Shown: piece by piece, positions 15,480-23,791 of the stretch
Layout: every line of letters begins with the position of its first letter
Numbering within the stretch: position 1 is the stretch's first letter
Assembly: GCF_013839515.1 (NCBI RefSeq)
Contig: NZ_JACDNQ010000003.1
Coordinates: 155,947 to 219,946 of the forward strand
DNA: 64,000 nucleotides
Source: Natronomonas salinimetallica
GTDB lineage: Archaea; Halobacteriota; Halobacteria; Halobacteriales; Haloarculaceae
Reading direction: 5' to 3'
The notes under the pieces: model-generated
Told to the model about the DNA's origin: nothing
The model's input: only the letters and a program-made list of their open reading frames with translations
The model's database searches: none
Made by a program: the position numbers and the translations under genes

Positions 15480-18400
15480 TCAATACTGCAGCGCCGCCTC
15501 GAGCTTCTCGATCGGGTGCGGTGGCTTGCCGTCGGTCCGATCGGTGCCCGCGAGCTGTGAACGACAGGACGTGCCGGGCGCTGTGACCTCCGTACCGGGG
15601 GACTCCTCGACCGCATCGAACAGCATTCGACCGATCGCCTGGCTCATCGAGTAGTGTTCGGCCTCGTAGCCGAAGGAGCCGGCCATCCCACAGCAGGTGG
15701 TGTCGAGGACGTCCACGTCGTAGCCCGCCCGCCGGAGCACGCCGACCGCGTGGTGATCCCGGCTCGACGCCGTCTGGTGGCAGTGGCCGTGATAGGAGAT
15801 CGTCTCGTCGGTTTCGGTCGAGAGCCGTTCGTCCAGCCGGAACGTGTCGATGTACTGCATCACGCTGTAGGCGTTTTCTGCGACCACCTCGACGTCGGGG
15901 CCGGAGAGCAGATCGAGGTAGTCGTTTTGGTACATCACCGAATCGGAGGGCTCGACGCTGACGACGTCCCAGCCGGCCTCGACGCGTGGGGCCAAGGCGT
16001 CGACGTTCGCCCGCGCCGTCGCTCGCGATTTGTCCAGGAGGCTCTTCGAGTGTGCCGGGCGGCCGCTGTCGGTCACGTCGTCCGGAACCTCGACGTGGAC
16101 GCCGGCGGCCTCGAGCGCCCGGACCGCGGCCTTGCCGACCTCGGGTTGGGTGTAGTTCGTGTAGGGGTCGGCGATGACGAGCGCCTTCCGGTCGGCTTCG
16201 CTCTCGGAGACCGCCGGGGTACGGGAGCGGTCCCACTTTGTAAGCGTCTTTCGCGTGAACGTCGGCAGGTCGCGCTCGCGGGCGATCCCGAGTACTTTCT
16301 CCATTAGGAGCCCCGTTCCCGGCAGCTTCGCAGCGGCGTTCGAGACCGGTGCGAACGCGCTGCCGAGTCCATACAGCGTCTCGACGTTCGCAAAGAGCTT
16401 ATCGCGGAAGGGGATCCCCTCGCGCTGGTGGTACTCGTGTTTGACCTCGGTCTTCAGCTTCGCCATATCGACGCCGCTCGGGCAGTCGCGCTTGCAGCCC
16501 TTACAGCCGATACAGAGGTCCATCACTTCGTGGATGAACTCCTCGGAGAAAACGTCCTCCGGGAGGTCGCCGCTCATCGCCCGGCGGAGCATGTTCGCCC
16601 GGCCGCGGGTCGATGTTATCTCCTCGTTCTGTGTCGCCCGGTAGGTCGGACACATGATCGACCCGGTCGTGTCTTGGTGGCCCGTACAGCCCGCACAGCC
16701 GTGACAGAGCTCTGCCATCCCCTGGAATCCGTTCTCGTTGTCCCAGTTCATCTCGGGCGAAAAGCCGGCGTCGAACTCGTAGTCGGCGTCGTATCGGAGG
16801 TTCTCGGTGGGATCGAAATCGCCGCTCACGTTGCCGGGGTTCAAAAGCCCCTGCGGATCGAAGGCGGCCTTTAGCTCTCCGAAAGAGGCCCAGATATCCT
16901 CGCCGTAGAGCTTCTTGTTCCAGGTCGTTCGCGCCCGCCCGTCGCCGTGTTCGCCCGAGACGGAGCCGCCGTACTCGATGACTAGGTCGGTGATCGCATC
17001 GGAGATCTCGAGCATCCGGTCGACGCCGTCGTCGGCCTTGAGGTTCAACAGCGGTCGGATGTGCAGGACGCCCGGCCCCGCGTGGGCGTAGTAGGAGGCG
17101 AAGGTGTCGTACTCGTCGAACAGCTCCTGGATGTCGGCGACGTACTCGGGGAGGTTCTCCGCCGGGACGGCGGTGTCCTCGACGAACGGCCAGTGTTTCT
17201 CGTCGCCGGTTCGCGACAGCAGGATCGGGAGACCGGCCTTGCGCATCTTCCAGAACTTCGCCTGCCGGTCGTCGTCGTATGCCTCGAGGGCGTCGACGGC
17301 CTGGATCTCGCCGTCGGTGCGCGTCCCGTCAGCGGCGGGCTCTCCAGTCGCCTCGTATCCCGGAAGCCGATCGGCCAGCAGGTCCGCGACCTTCCGTTTG
17401 CCCTCCTCGATCGAGTCGGCGTAGAACTCGACTAAAAGCGTCGAGTCGGTCCCCTCGGGAAGCGTTCCGACCAGCTTCGAGAACTCCGGGGTATCGCGGG
17501 CGAGGTCGAGGAGGACATCGTCCATCACCTCGACGGCCGCCGGGTCGTGTTCGAGGATGGGGGCGACGTCGCGCATCGCGGAGATGACGTCGTCGTAGGT
17601 GAGCAACACCACGGACGTCTCCTCGGGGACCGGCTCGAGCGAGACGGTCGCCTCGGTGACGATCCCGAGCGTCCCCTCGCTGCCGGCCAGGAGGCGGCCG
17701 ACGTTGACTTCCCCGCGGGCCTCGACGTCCTCGAGCAGCTTGTCGAAGTTGTAGCCGGAGACGTTACGCGTCAGGTCGGGGTAGCGCTCTTCGATCCCCT
17801 CGGTTCGATTCCGGAGGACGTCCGAAACGACGGCGTAGACGCGTTCTACGATTCCCGCGTCCCCGTCAACCGCCGCGGCGCGTTCGTGGAGCTCTTCGAC
17901 GTCCATCCAGCCGAACGTCGTCACCGTCCCGTCCGCGAGGACGACCTCGACCTCCTCGAGGTAGCCGTCGGCCTTCTCGTATTTCAACGAGTGTGCGCCG
18001 GTCGTGTTGTTGCCGATACAGCCACCGAGTACGCTTTTATCGCCCCAGGCGGGATCGGGAGCGTACTTGAGACCGTGCTCTTCGAGGTGGTTGTTGAGCC
18101 GTGCGAGCGTGATCCCCGGCTGGGCGGTGACCGTCCCAGTCTCGGGGTCGACGTCGACCACGGCGTCGAGTTCCTTCTTGAAATCGAGGACGACCGCCTC
18201 GTTGACGGTTTGGCCGGCGAGGCTCGTCCCGCCGCCGCGGGGGAGTACCGGGATCGAGTGCTCCGCGCAGTACCCCATGACGGCCTGGACGTCGGCCACG
18301 GAGACGGGGACGACGACACCGATCGGCAACTGGTGGTAGGCGCTCGCGTCCGTCGCATAGAGGTTCCGGCTGTAGCTGTCGAACCGAACTTCGCCCTCGA

Positions 18401-18527
18401 CGAGCGCCTCCAAGTCGGCGACGAGCTCCGGCTCTTCGACGTCGGAGCTCCTGTGATCGTAGTTGCTCCGTGAGTCCGCCGCTGGATCCGCCGGCGGTTC
18501 CGAATCCGATTGTGTGGTCTTGCTCAT
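15480..18527 (-). CDS. FAD-binding and (Fe-S)-binding oxidoreductase (D-lactate dehydrogenase-like)
   Basis: A 1015-aa fusion. Residues about 40-560 form a FAD-linked oxidase of the GlcD/Dld type (VLPRGGGTSLAGQ for FAD pyrophosphate; VSGEHGDGRARTTW near its end). Residues about 605-700 carry ferredoxin-like clusters (CHGCAGC, CIGCKGCKRDCP). The C-terminal 300 residues are a GlpC/HdrD-type CCG domain (HGHCHQTASS and TTCCGMAGSFGYE). Such fusions oxidise D-2-hydroxyacids such as lactate or glycolate and pass electrons to the quinone pool. The start at 18527 gives a short acidic leader. No lactate permease is adjacent. Confidence 0.93.
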   Translation of the reverse strand: MSKTTQSDSEPPADPAADSRSNYDHRSSDVEEPELVADLEALVEGEVRFDSYSRNLYATDASAYHQLPIGVVVPVSVADVQAVMGYCAEHSIPVLPRGGGTSLAGQTVNEAVVLDFKKELDAVVDVDPETGTVTAQPGITLARLNNHLEEHGLKYAPDPAWGDKSVLGGCIGNNTTGAHSLKYEKADGYLEEVEVVLADGTVTTFGWMDVEELHERAAAVDGDAGIVERVYAVVSDVLRNRTEGIEERYPDLTRNVSGYNFDKLLEDVEARGEVNVGRLLAGSEGTLGIVTEATVSLEPVPEETSVVLLTYDDVISAMRDVAPILEHDPAAVEVMDDVLLDLARDTPEFSKLVGTLPEGTDSTLLVEFYADSIEEGKRKVADLLADRLPGYEATGEPAADGTRTDGEIQAVDALEAYDDDRQAKFWKMRKAGLPILLSRTGDEKHWPFVEDTAVPAENLPEYVADIQELFDEYDTFASYYAHAGPGVLHIRPLLNLKADDGVDRMLEISDAITDLVIEYGGSVSGEHGDGRARTTWNKKLYGEDIWASFGELKAAFDPQGLLNPGNVSGDFDPTENLRYDADYEFDAGFSPEMNWDNENGFQGMAELCHGCAGCTGHQDTTGSIMCPTYRATQNEEITSTRGRANMLRRAMSGDLPEDVFSEEFIHEVMDLCIGCKGCKRDCPSGVDMAKLKTEVKHEYHQREGIPFRDKLFANVETLYGLGSAFAPVSNAAAKLPGTGLLMEKVLGIARERDLPTFTRKTLTKWDRSRTPAVSESEADRKALVIADPYTNYTQPEVGKAAVRALEAAGVHVEVPDDVTDSGRPAHSKSLLDKSRATARANVDALAPRVEAGWDVVSVEPSDSVMYQNDYLDLLSGPDVEVVAENAYSVMQYIDTFRLDERLSTETDETISYHGHCHQTASSRDHHAVGVLRRAGYDVDVLDTTCCGMAGSFGYEAEHYSMSQAIGRMLFDAVEESPGTEVTAPGTSCRSQLAGTDRTDGKPPHPIEKLEAALQY

Positions 18528-18663
18528 GAATATCCGGCTACGGGTAGTATGAACTACCGTTAGTTAATACTGCTGCCGCAATTCGGGCTATACAGGCGCA
18601 AAGACCGTGATAAACCGCGGTCCCGCGGCCGCTCCCGGTCCGCCTCGACCCCCCCGAGGTCGC

Positions 18664-18927
18664 CTACCCCCGCTTTCGATACCAGACTCGCTCCCCGATC
18701 GGCGATCCCCCGTCTGTCTCCACACGGCCGAGAAATAGCTCGTAGACGGCGAACGTCACGACGAGGTCGACCGTCTCCCCGTCTTCTTTCCGATCATGTT
18801 CGCCTCCGGCGGTCCGGACCGTGACGACGCGGTGGCCATCGCGTTCGCCAACGGACTCGACGACGCCGCTCGACCACCGGCCGATATCGTGTGTCGGCTT
18901 CCGGGCGTGGAGTCGGTCGTGGTTCAT
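18664..18927 (-). CDS. Small haloarchaeal protein of unknown function
   Basis: An 87-aa predicted cytoplasmic beta-rich protein (WSSGVVESVGERDGHRVVTV, DLVVTFAVYELFLGRVE) ending in RVWYRKRG. I do not recognise a named family. Codon use fits the neighbours. It lies 9 bp downstream of the SWIM-type gene on the same strand and is probably co-transcribed with it. Confidence 0.7.
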   Translation of the reverse strand: MNHDRLHARKPTHDIGRWSSGVVESVGERDGHRVVTVRTAGGEHDRKEDGETVDLVVTFAVYELFLGRVETDGGSPIGERVWYRKRG

Positions 18928-18936
18928 ACGGATCGC

Positions 18937-19284
18937 TCACAGGAACTCCTTGACTTCGGAGTACCACATGTCGTGGTGATCCACGGCGTCGATCCGACGG
19001 GCGACCTTCGCCGCGACGACGTGCCAACAGAGCTGCGTGGGATCGTCTGGATCGAGGTTGTAACGGCTGTCCTCACAGCTGCAGGTATCGTTCTCGACGA
19101 CGTACTCCTCGGAGTGGCCGACGACGACGGTGAAATCCCGATACCCCTTCACCCGCCGCTCGCCGACGGCTTCGATGGCGGTCACGCCGCGGTCGCCGTG
19201 CGTGTCGATGATTCCGTCGGCGGCCTCGCTCGTCAGTTCGTCCGCCGCCTCGAGCAGCCGCTCCCACTCCTCGACTGCGTTCAC
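18937..19284 (-). CDS. SWIM zinc-finger domain protein
   Basis: A 115-aa protein with the SWIM pattern CSC-x(n)-C-x-H (TCSCEDSRYN, then QLCWHVVAAKVA), a zinc-binding fold that in other proteins contacts DNA or proteins. An N-terminal helical part (EWERLLEAADELTSEAADG) precedes it. The GTG at 19284 (NAVEEWERLLEA) is preferred, because the longer frame to 19368 reads through the tbp promoter region. It is divergent from tbp, with which it may share regulatory DNA. Confidence 0.75.
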   Translation of the reverse strand: MNAVEEWERLLEAADELTSEAADGIIDTHGDRGVTAIEAVGERRVKGYRDFTVVVGHSEEYVVENDTCSCEDSRYNLDPDDPTQLCWHVVAAKVARRIDAVDHHDMWYSEVKEFL

Positions 19285-19369
19285 GTGGTGATCTTCCGGA
19301 GCCGAGGGCAAAACAGGTTCGGTCGACCGGCCCCCGCTATCGGTGGCGCTCCACAAACGACCACCCACA

Positions 19370-19377
19370 TTTATAAA
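19370..19377 (+). promoter_or_regulatory. TATA box of tbp
   Basis: TTTATAAA is centred 31 bp upstream of the tbp ATG at 19405, giving a leader of only a few bases. Its symmetry would allow use by the divergent SWIM gene as well. Confidence 0.75.
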
Positions 19378-19404
19378 CCTTAAATACGTGTTTTAAGTCG
19401 AGTC

Positions 19405-19968
19405 ATGCAGGACCCAAAGGAGACTATCAATATCGAGAACGTCGTCGCCTCGACGGGTATCGGTCAGGAGCTCGATCTACAGAGCGTCGCGATGGACCTC
19501 GAAGGCGCGGACTACGACCCCGAGCAGTTCCCCGGCCTCGTCTATCGGACCCAAGACCCGAAATCGGCCGCACTCATCTTCCGCTCCGGCAAGATCGTCT
19601 GTACCGGCGCGAAATCCACCGACGACGTTCACGAGTCGCTGCGTATCGTCTTCGATAAGCTTCGCGACCTGGAGATTCAGGTCGACGAGGACCCCGAAAT
19701 TGTCGTCCAGAACATCGTCACGAGCGCCGATTTGGGTCGCAATCTCAACCTCAACGCCATCGCGATCGGTCTCGGGCTTGAGAACATCGAGTACGAACCC
19801 GAGCAGTTCCCCGGCCTCGTCTACCGGCTCGACGATCCCGACGTCGTCGCGCTGTTGTTCGGCTCCGGAAAGCTCGTCATCACCGGGGGCAAAGAGCCGG
19901 ACGACGCCAGAAAGGCCGTCGACAAAATCGTCTCACGGCTCGAGGAACTCGGTCTGCTCGAGGGCTGA
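19405..19968 (+). CDS. tbp: TATA-box-binding protein
   Basis: General transcription factor of 187 aa made of two direct repeats of the saddle fold. Each repeat contains the block DPEQFPGLVYR / EPEQFPGLVYR, followed by AALIFRSGKIVCTGAKS in repeat 1 and VALLFGSGKLVITGGKE in repeat 2. It nucleates preinitiation complexes with TFB, one of which is encoded at 62642. Haloarchaea often have several TBPs; the canonical sequence here suggests a housekeeping copy. Confidence 0.98.
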   Translation: MQDPKETINIENVVASTGIGQELDLQSVAMDLEGADYDPEQFPGLVYRTQDPKSAALIFRSGKIVCTGAKSTDDVHESLRIVFDKLRDLEIQVDEDPEIVVQNIVTSADLGRNLNLNAIAIGLGLENIEYEPEQFPGLVYRLDDPDVVALLFGSGKLVITGGKEPDDARKAVDKIVSRLEELGLLEG

Positions 19969-19982
19969 TCGGGACGGGTATC

Positions 19983-20042
19983 GGTCGCAGTCGAACCGGT
20001 CGCAGTCGAACCGGTCGCAGTCGAACCGGTCGCAGTCGAACC
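19983..20042. repeat. 15-bp tandem repeat, 4 copies
   Basis: GGTCGCAGTCGAACC is repeated exactly four times, 15 bp after the tbp stop codon. Confidence 0.95.
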
Positions 20043-20086
20043 AACCGGGTACTATTCCCCCGACCAACCGATGCGCGACACCTCTC

Positions 20087-20095
20087 TATATAAAA
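20087..20095 (+). promoter_or_regulatory. Orphan TATA box in the tbp-hisG gap
   Basis: TATATAAAA is a strong TATA match, but no supported gene begins within 200 bp on the plus strand; hisG ends on the other strand at 20268. The 299-bp gap 19969-20267 otherwise contains only the 15-bp array. It could drive an RNA antisense to the 3' end of hisG, or be fortuitous. Confidence 0.4.
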
Positions 20096-20267
20096 GCCGT
20101 CGGTCCCCTGTCGTATCCTTCCCGGACGCGTCCCTCGGTTGTCCGGAGAATGGGCCGAACCGCCCACCGTCCGCTTTCGTTCCCCCCAGCGAGTCGGGCG
20201 GGTACGGCGGGACGGGAGACAGCGTCGGGGGACCACTCGTCCGATTCCCAGGCCCCGTCGTTCGAGC

Positions 20268-21113
20268 TCAGGGCACTAGCCGCTCGATCTCGGTCACCAG
20301 GATATCGCTCGCCCCCGCCGACTGTAACTCGGGGATCACCTCGAAGACCTCCCGTTCGTCGACGACGACGTGGACGGCGAGACCGTTTTCGCCGGCGACG
20401 TCCATCACCGTCGGCCCGCCCATCCCCGGAATCCGCTCTTTGACCTCGTCGAGGGCGTCCTCGGGGACGTTCATCATCACGTAGCGCTTGCCCTCGGCGT
20501 CGAGCACCGACCGGAAGGCGGTCCGAATCTGTGTGATCTTCGGATCGTCGGCGACCGCCGGATCGGCGAACAGCCGGACCGAGGACTCGAGCACCTCGTC
20601 GACGATCGAGAGGCGATTCATCCGCAGTGTCGTCCCCGTTGACGTGATGTCGACGATCGCGTCGGCGATGTCGACGTGCGGCGTCAGTTCGGTCGCCCCG
20701 GAGACCTCGACGATGTCGGGGTTGACGCCGATCCCCTCGAAGTAGTCCCGGGTGATCGTCGGAAACTCGGTGGCGACGGTGCCGCCCGAGAGCTCCTCCG
20801 GCGAGGCGACGCCGCCGTCCTCCGGCGAGGCGAGGACGAGCCGGCAGGAGCCGAATCCGAGATCGAGCAGATCCACGAGGTCGGCCCCGGACTCGCGGGC
20901 CTGATCGAGGCCGGTGATCCCGAGCGTCGCCGCCCCGTCGGAGACGTACTCGGGGATGTCGGCCGCGCGGGCGAAGAGCACCGAGACGTCGGGGTCGACG
21001 GTGTCCGCGTAGAGCTTCCGGTCGGCACCGTCCTGTACGTGGAGGCCGGCGCGTTCGAGCAGTTCGAGCGCCGGCTCGTGGAGACGCCCCTTGTTGGGTA
21101 CGGCGATGCGCAT
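20268..21113 (-). CDS. hisG: ATP phosphoribosyltransferase (long form)
   Basis: First enzyme of histidine synthesis, joining ATP and PRPP. The 281-aa length and the C-terminal ACT-like regulatory domain ([18 protein letters not shown], then [20 protein letters not shown]) identify the long, histidine-inhibited form that needs no HisZ. The catalytic part shows [20 protein letters not shown], the PRPP loop [12 protein letters not shown] and [12 protein letters not shown]. It is isolated from other his genes, as in other haloarchaea. Confidence 0.97.
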   Translation of the reverse strand: MRIAVPNKGRLHEPALELLERAGLHVQDGADRKLYADTVDPDVSVLFARAADIPEYVSDGAATLGITGLDQARESGADLVDLLDLGFGSCRLVLASPEDGGVASPEELSGGTVATEFPTITRDYFEGIGVNPDIVEVSGATELTPHVDIADAIVDITSTGTTLRMNRLSIVDEVLESSVRLFADPAVADDPKITQIRTAFRSVLDAEGKRYVMMNVPEDALDEVKERIPGMGGPTVMDVAGENGLAVHVVVDEREVFEVIPELQSAGASDILVTEIERLVP

Positions 21114-21197
21114 ACCCCACGGTTGTGGGGGGCGGGTCTTTTCGTTATCGGAGCCGCCGTCCCGGCCGTGGATGCGTTCGCCGCCGGGGCTCTCCGG

Positions 21198-21497
21198 CTA
21201 CCAGTCCTTGCAGTCCGGACAGACGAACCGCCCGTCGTCCCGCCAGCGCCGTTCGACGGTGGCCCCACAGTCGGCACAGTCGACACCGTCGGGTGTCCAC
21301 CCGTACGCCGAGGGAGTCGGCTCCGGTTCGGATTCGTTCGCGTCGGGTTCGGATTCGTTCGCGTCGGGGTCGTTCGCGTCGGGTTCGGATTCGTTCGCGT
21401 CGGGGTCGTTCGCGTCGGGTTCGGATTCGTTCGCGTCGGGGTCGTTCGCGTCGGGTTCGGGGTCGGCGACGAAATCGTCCAGCGAGGCGTTGCCCAT
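21198..21497 (-). CDS. Zinc-ribbon protein with acidic repeat region
   Basis: A 99-aa protein. The C-terminal 30 residues hold a single zinc ribbon (CADCGATVERRW, then FVCPDCKDW). The middle is an acidic disordered stretch of repeated DANDPDANESEP encoded by three 36-bp units. The start MGNASLDDFV at 21497 fits haloarchaeal homologues with a conserved SLDDF N-terminus. Function is unknown; such small ribbons usually mediate protein contacts. Confidence 0.78.
   Translation of the reverse strand: MGNASLDDFVADPEPDANDPDANESEPDANDPDANESEPDANDPDANESEPDANESEPEPTPSAYGWTPDGVDCADCGATVERRWRDDGRFVCPDCKDW
21351..21458. repeat. 36-bp tandem repeat, 3 copies, inside the zinc-ribbon gene
   Basis: Units start at 21351, 21387 and 21423 with GGATTCGTTCGCGTCGGGGT, and a shorter partial unit precedes them. 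They encode an acidic 12-residue repeat. Confidence 0.95.
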
Positions 21498-21546
21498 ACT
21501 GGATTCAGGCGATCCGTCCACTTGAACGGTGAGGCTCCGGCTGCTG

Positions 21547-21585
21547 CGGCGGGACCGAGAGCGGCTACGGCGGGACCGAGAGCGG
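21547..21585. repeat. 18-bp direct repeat, 2 copies spaced 21 bp
   Basis: CGGCGGGACCGAGAGCGG occurs at 21547-21564 and 21568-21585 between the zinc-ribbon gene and the divergent small membrane protein gene. Confidence 0.85.
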
Positions 21586-21658
21586 TCTCTGATCTGCCGT
21601 CCGTGACCGTTCGACACGAGACGGACACACACAAGTAGGTGCGCTTCGACGGTCCAGT

Positions 21659-21880
21659 ATGGTCGAGATTCAGACCGGATTCGAGCAGAATACGATCGGA
21701 GCGATCGAGCAGTTCGCCGAGATCGCGAGCGTCGACCCGCTCGTCGGCGCGATGTTGCTCAGTGGGGCCATTCTCACTGGCTTTGCGGTCGCCGTCTTCG
21801 GCGTCGCGACGCTCGGGGCCGTCGCCGCGTCGATCAAACGCGGTCTGTCCGGGGCCGAAGAACCGAACCAGCCAGCCTGA
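21659..21880 (+). CDS. Small single-pass membrane protein
   Basis: A 73-aa protein with an amphipathic N-terminus (EIQTGFEQNTIGAIEQF), one long hydrophobic helix (about 28-56, GAMLLSGAILTGFAVAVFGV) and a short charged tail. I recognise no family. Its 3' 47 bp overlap the 3' end of mer on the opposite strand. Codon-position G+C is consistent with coding. Confidence 0.65.
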   Translation: MVEIQTGFEQNTIGAIEQFAEIASVDPLVGAMLLSGAILTGFAVAVFGVATLGAVAASIKRGLSGAEEPNQPA

Positions 21881-22823
21881 CCGCCTCGTCGAGGTCCGGC
21901 CCCAACGGCGACCCGGCGACGAAGCTGTCGGCGTGTTCCAAGACGCCGTCGATACGCCCTTCGACGTCCTCCGGCGTCCCGGCGATACAGAATGCGTCGA
22001 TCATTTTTCCGGTTACGGCGTCGAACGCCGCCTCGAACCCGCCCGCCGAGATGTGTTCGCCGATCGTCTCCGCCGTTTCTCGGTCGATGTCGTGTCGATC
22101 CAATACCGGCGGGGCCGCCCCGGCGGCGATGAACGCGACCGGCGGGCGAGCGGCCTCGCGGGCAGCCTCGGCGTCGCTCGACACCGAGACCGACGCGTAG
22201 GCGGCGAAGTCGAACCCGCCGCGTTCCTCGGGACGCTCTCCGAGCCCTTTTTCGACCTGCTCGGCCGCCCACGCCATGTCCTTCGGGTGGGAACCGTTGA
22301 ACAGCAGCCCGTCGGCGTGTTTCGCCGACATCCGGATCATGTGTGGTCCCTGCCCGCCGACGTAGACCGGGATCGTCTCGCTCGGAACCCCGAAGTTGAG
22401 CCCGGCGTCCGCCGCCTCGAACGTGCCGTCGTGGTCGACGCGCTCGCCGGCGAAGAGGTCCTGTGCGACCTTGAACGTCTCGAGAACGCGCCGCAACGCC
22501 CGGTCGTGCTCGAAGCCGAGGTTTTCGATCGTGGAGCGGTCACCGGGGCCGATCCCGAAGATCGCACGGCCGTCGGAGGCCTCATCGAGGGAGGCGACCC
22601 GCGAGGCGAGCGTGACGGGGTGGGTCTCGTAGGGGTTCGCGATGCCCGGCCCGAGCCGGACGTCGTCGGTACGGGTCGCGATCCGATCCAGAGCGACGAA
22701 GGGATCGCGGTTGTTGTAGTGACAGGAGCTGAACACGGCGTCGAATCCGTTCGATTCGGCGTGTTCGCCCAACTCGGCGATGCGACTGACGGGCCGTTCG
22801 GGGGTGAGTTCGATACCTATCAT
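21834..22823 (-). CDS. mer: F420-dependent methylenetetrahydromethanopterin reductase-like enzyme
   Basis: A 329-aa bacterial-luciferase-like TIM barrel of the Mer group. FSSCHYNNRDPFVALDRIA, GPGIANPYETHPVTLASRVA and IFGIGPGDRSTIENLG match Mer. In methanogens Mer reduces methylene-H4MPT with F420H2; haloarchaea use tetrahydrofolate-type carriers, so here it probably works on methylene-tetrahydrofolate. The F420 maturation gene cofE lies directly upstream on the same strand, which supports an F420-linked function. Confidence 0.9.
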   Translation of the reverse strand: MIGIELTPERPVSRIAELGEHAESNGFDAVFSSCHYNNRDPFVALDRIATRTDDVRLGPGIANPYETHPVTLASRVASLDEASDGRAIFGIGPGDRSTIENLGFEHDRALRRVLETFKVAQDLFAGERVDHDGTFEAADAGLNFGVPSETIPVYVGGQGPHMIRMSAKHADGLLFNGSHPKDMAWAAEQVEKGLGERPEERGGFDFAAYASVSVSSDAEAAREAARPPVAFIAAGAAPPVLDRHDIDRETAETIGEHISAGGFEAAFDAVTGKMIDAFCIAGTPEDVEGRIDGVLEHADSFVAGSPLGPDLDEAVRLAGSVLRPRTDRV

Positions 22824-22862
22824 TGGTGCAGTCGGCCGCTCGTCGGTTCGTCCGCGCTGTGG

Positions 22863-22905
22863 CGTCGTCGGGAGTCGTCGTCGGGAGCCGTCGTCGTCGG
22901 GAGCC
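22863..22905. repeat. Short direct repeat, about 3 copies
   Basis: CGTCGTCGGGAG is repeated three times with 13- and 16-bp periods in the 93-bp gap between cofE and mer. Confidence 0.7.
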
Positions 22906-22916
22906 GTCGGCGTACC

Positions 22917-23669
22917 TCATCCGTCGAAGGCCCACTCCTCGAGCGCCTCGCGGACGACGTCGTCCTCCTCGCGGCGGAAGAGGTCGTCGCTGCCGGCGTG
23001 GTCGCCGAACGCCCAGCCCCGGACGACGACGGCGGGCGTTCCGCCACCGCCCTCCCCGGCGACGAGATTCGCCGTCGCGGCGAGTTCGTCGACGACCGCC
23101 TGGACGGTGACGCCCAGCTCTCGGCCGTCGCGGTCCGACTCCCCGCGCCAATCACGGGCGGCGGGCAGGCTGGCCCAGCCGATGGCGACGCCGCGTTGGC
23201 CGTACCGGAAGGGTCGGCCGGACGTGTCGGTGACGACGACGGGTACGTCGAGCGTCTCCGAGAGGTGCTCGGCCGAGGCGCTCGGATCCTCGGGCAACAG
23301 GAGGAGGTCCGCGCCGGGAACGTTCGAGCGGTCGATGCCCGCGTTGACCGTGATGTGGCCGAAGCGGGTGGCCGCGAGCAAGAACGGGGCCTCGGTGAGA
23401 AGCGCCTTGCTCTCTTCTATGACCGCCTGGGCAAAGCGGGGGTCCTTCGGGTCGCCGGTCACCGATTCGAGTCGGGCGGCGATCGCTTCGGCCCGTCCGC
23501 TGGGGGGAAACGCCGAGAGGTCCGCTTTCCGTCCTTCCGCCTTCGAGACGACGGTGCTCGCGACACAGAGTACGTCGCCCTCCTCGAAGTCGACTCGCTC
23601 GCCGACGAGCGCGGCGAGGTCGTCGCCCGCCCTGATCTCCGGCAGCCCCGCAACCGCGAACGTCTCCAT
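22917..23669 (-). CDS. cofE: Coenzyme F420-0:L-glutamate ligase
   Basis: GTP-dependent ligase of 250 aa that adds glutamate residues to F420-0. Family blocks are present: VDFEEGDVLCVASTVVSKAEGR, GHITVNAGIDRSNVPG, VVVTDTSGRPFRYGQRGVAIG and a C-terminal LVAGEGGGGTPAVVVRG. The ATG at 23669 (METFAVAGLPEI) is the family start. The pair with mer suggests co-expression of an F420 enzyme and its cofactor gene. Confidence 0.96.
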   Translation of the reverse strand: METFAVAGLPEIRAGDDLAALVGERVDFEEGDVLCVASTVVSKAEGRKADLSAFPPSGRAEAIAARLESVTGDPKDPRFAQAVIEESKALLTEAPFLLAATRFGHITVNAGIDRSNVPGADLLLLPEDPSASAEHLSETLDVPVVVTDTSGRPFRYGQRGVAIGWASLPAARDWRGESDRDGRELGVTVQAVVDELAATANLVAGEGGGGTPAVVVRGWAFGDHAGSDDLFRREEDDVVREALEEWAFDG

Positions 23670-23791
23670 ACACGCCGGGAGGGTCGGGACGAACAAAAAG
23701 GGGCGCGATACCGGAGATACACCGCCTCCGGGGCCCTGGCTCGGGGACGGCCGCCCTCGGGATTTATGTCTCGGAGGGGACATCCCCCGAT

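Noticed and set aside
13360-16236. Open frame of 958 codons antisense to the PIN-ATPase gene
   Set aside because: It is the mirror frame of a high-G+C gene with strong codon bias, and it also crosses into another gene; no family resemblance.
20098-20267. Stable RNA gene (tRNA, 7S or RNase P RNA) after the orphan TATA box
   Set aside because: No tRNA T-loop, SRP or RNase P consensus could be found by eye.
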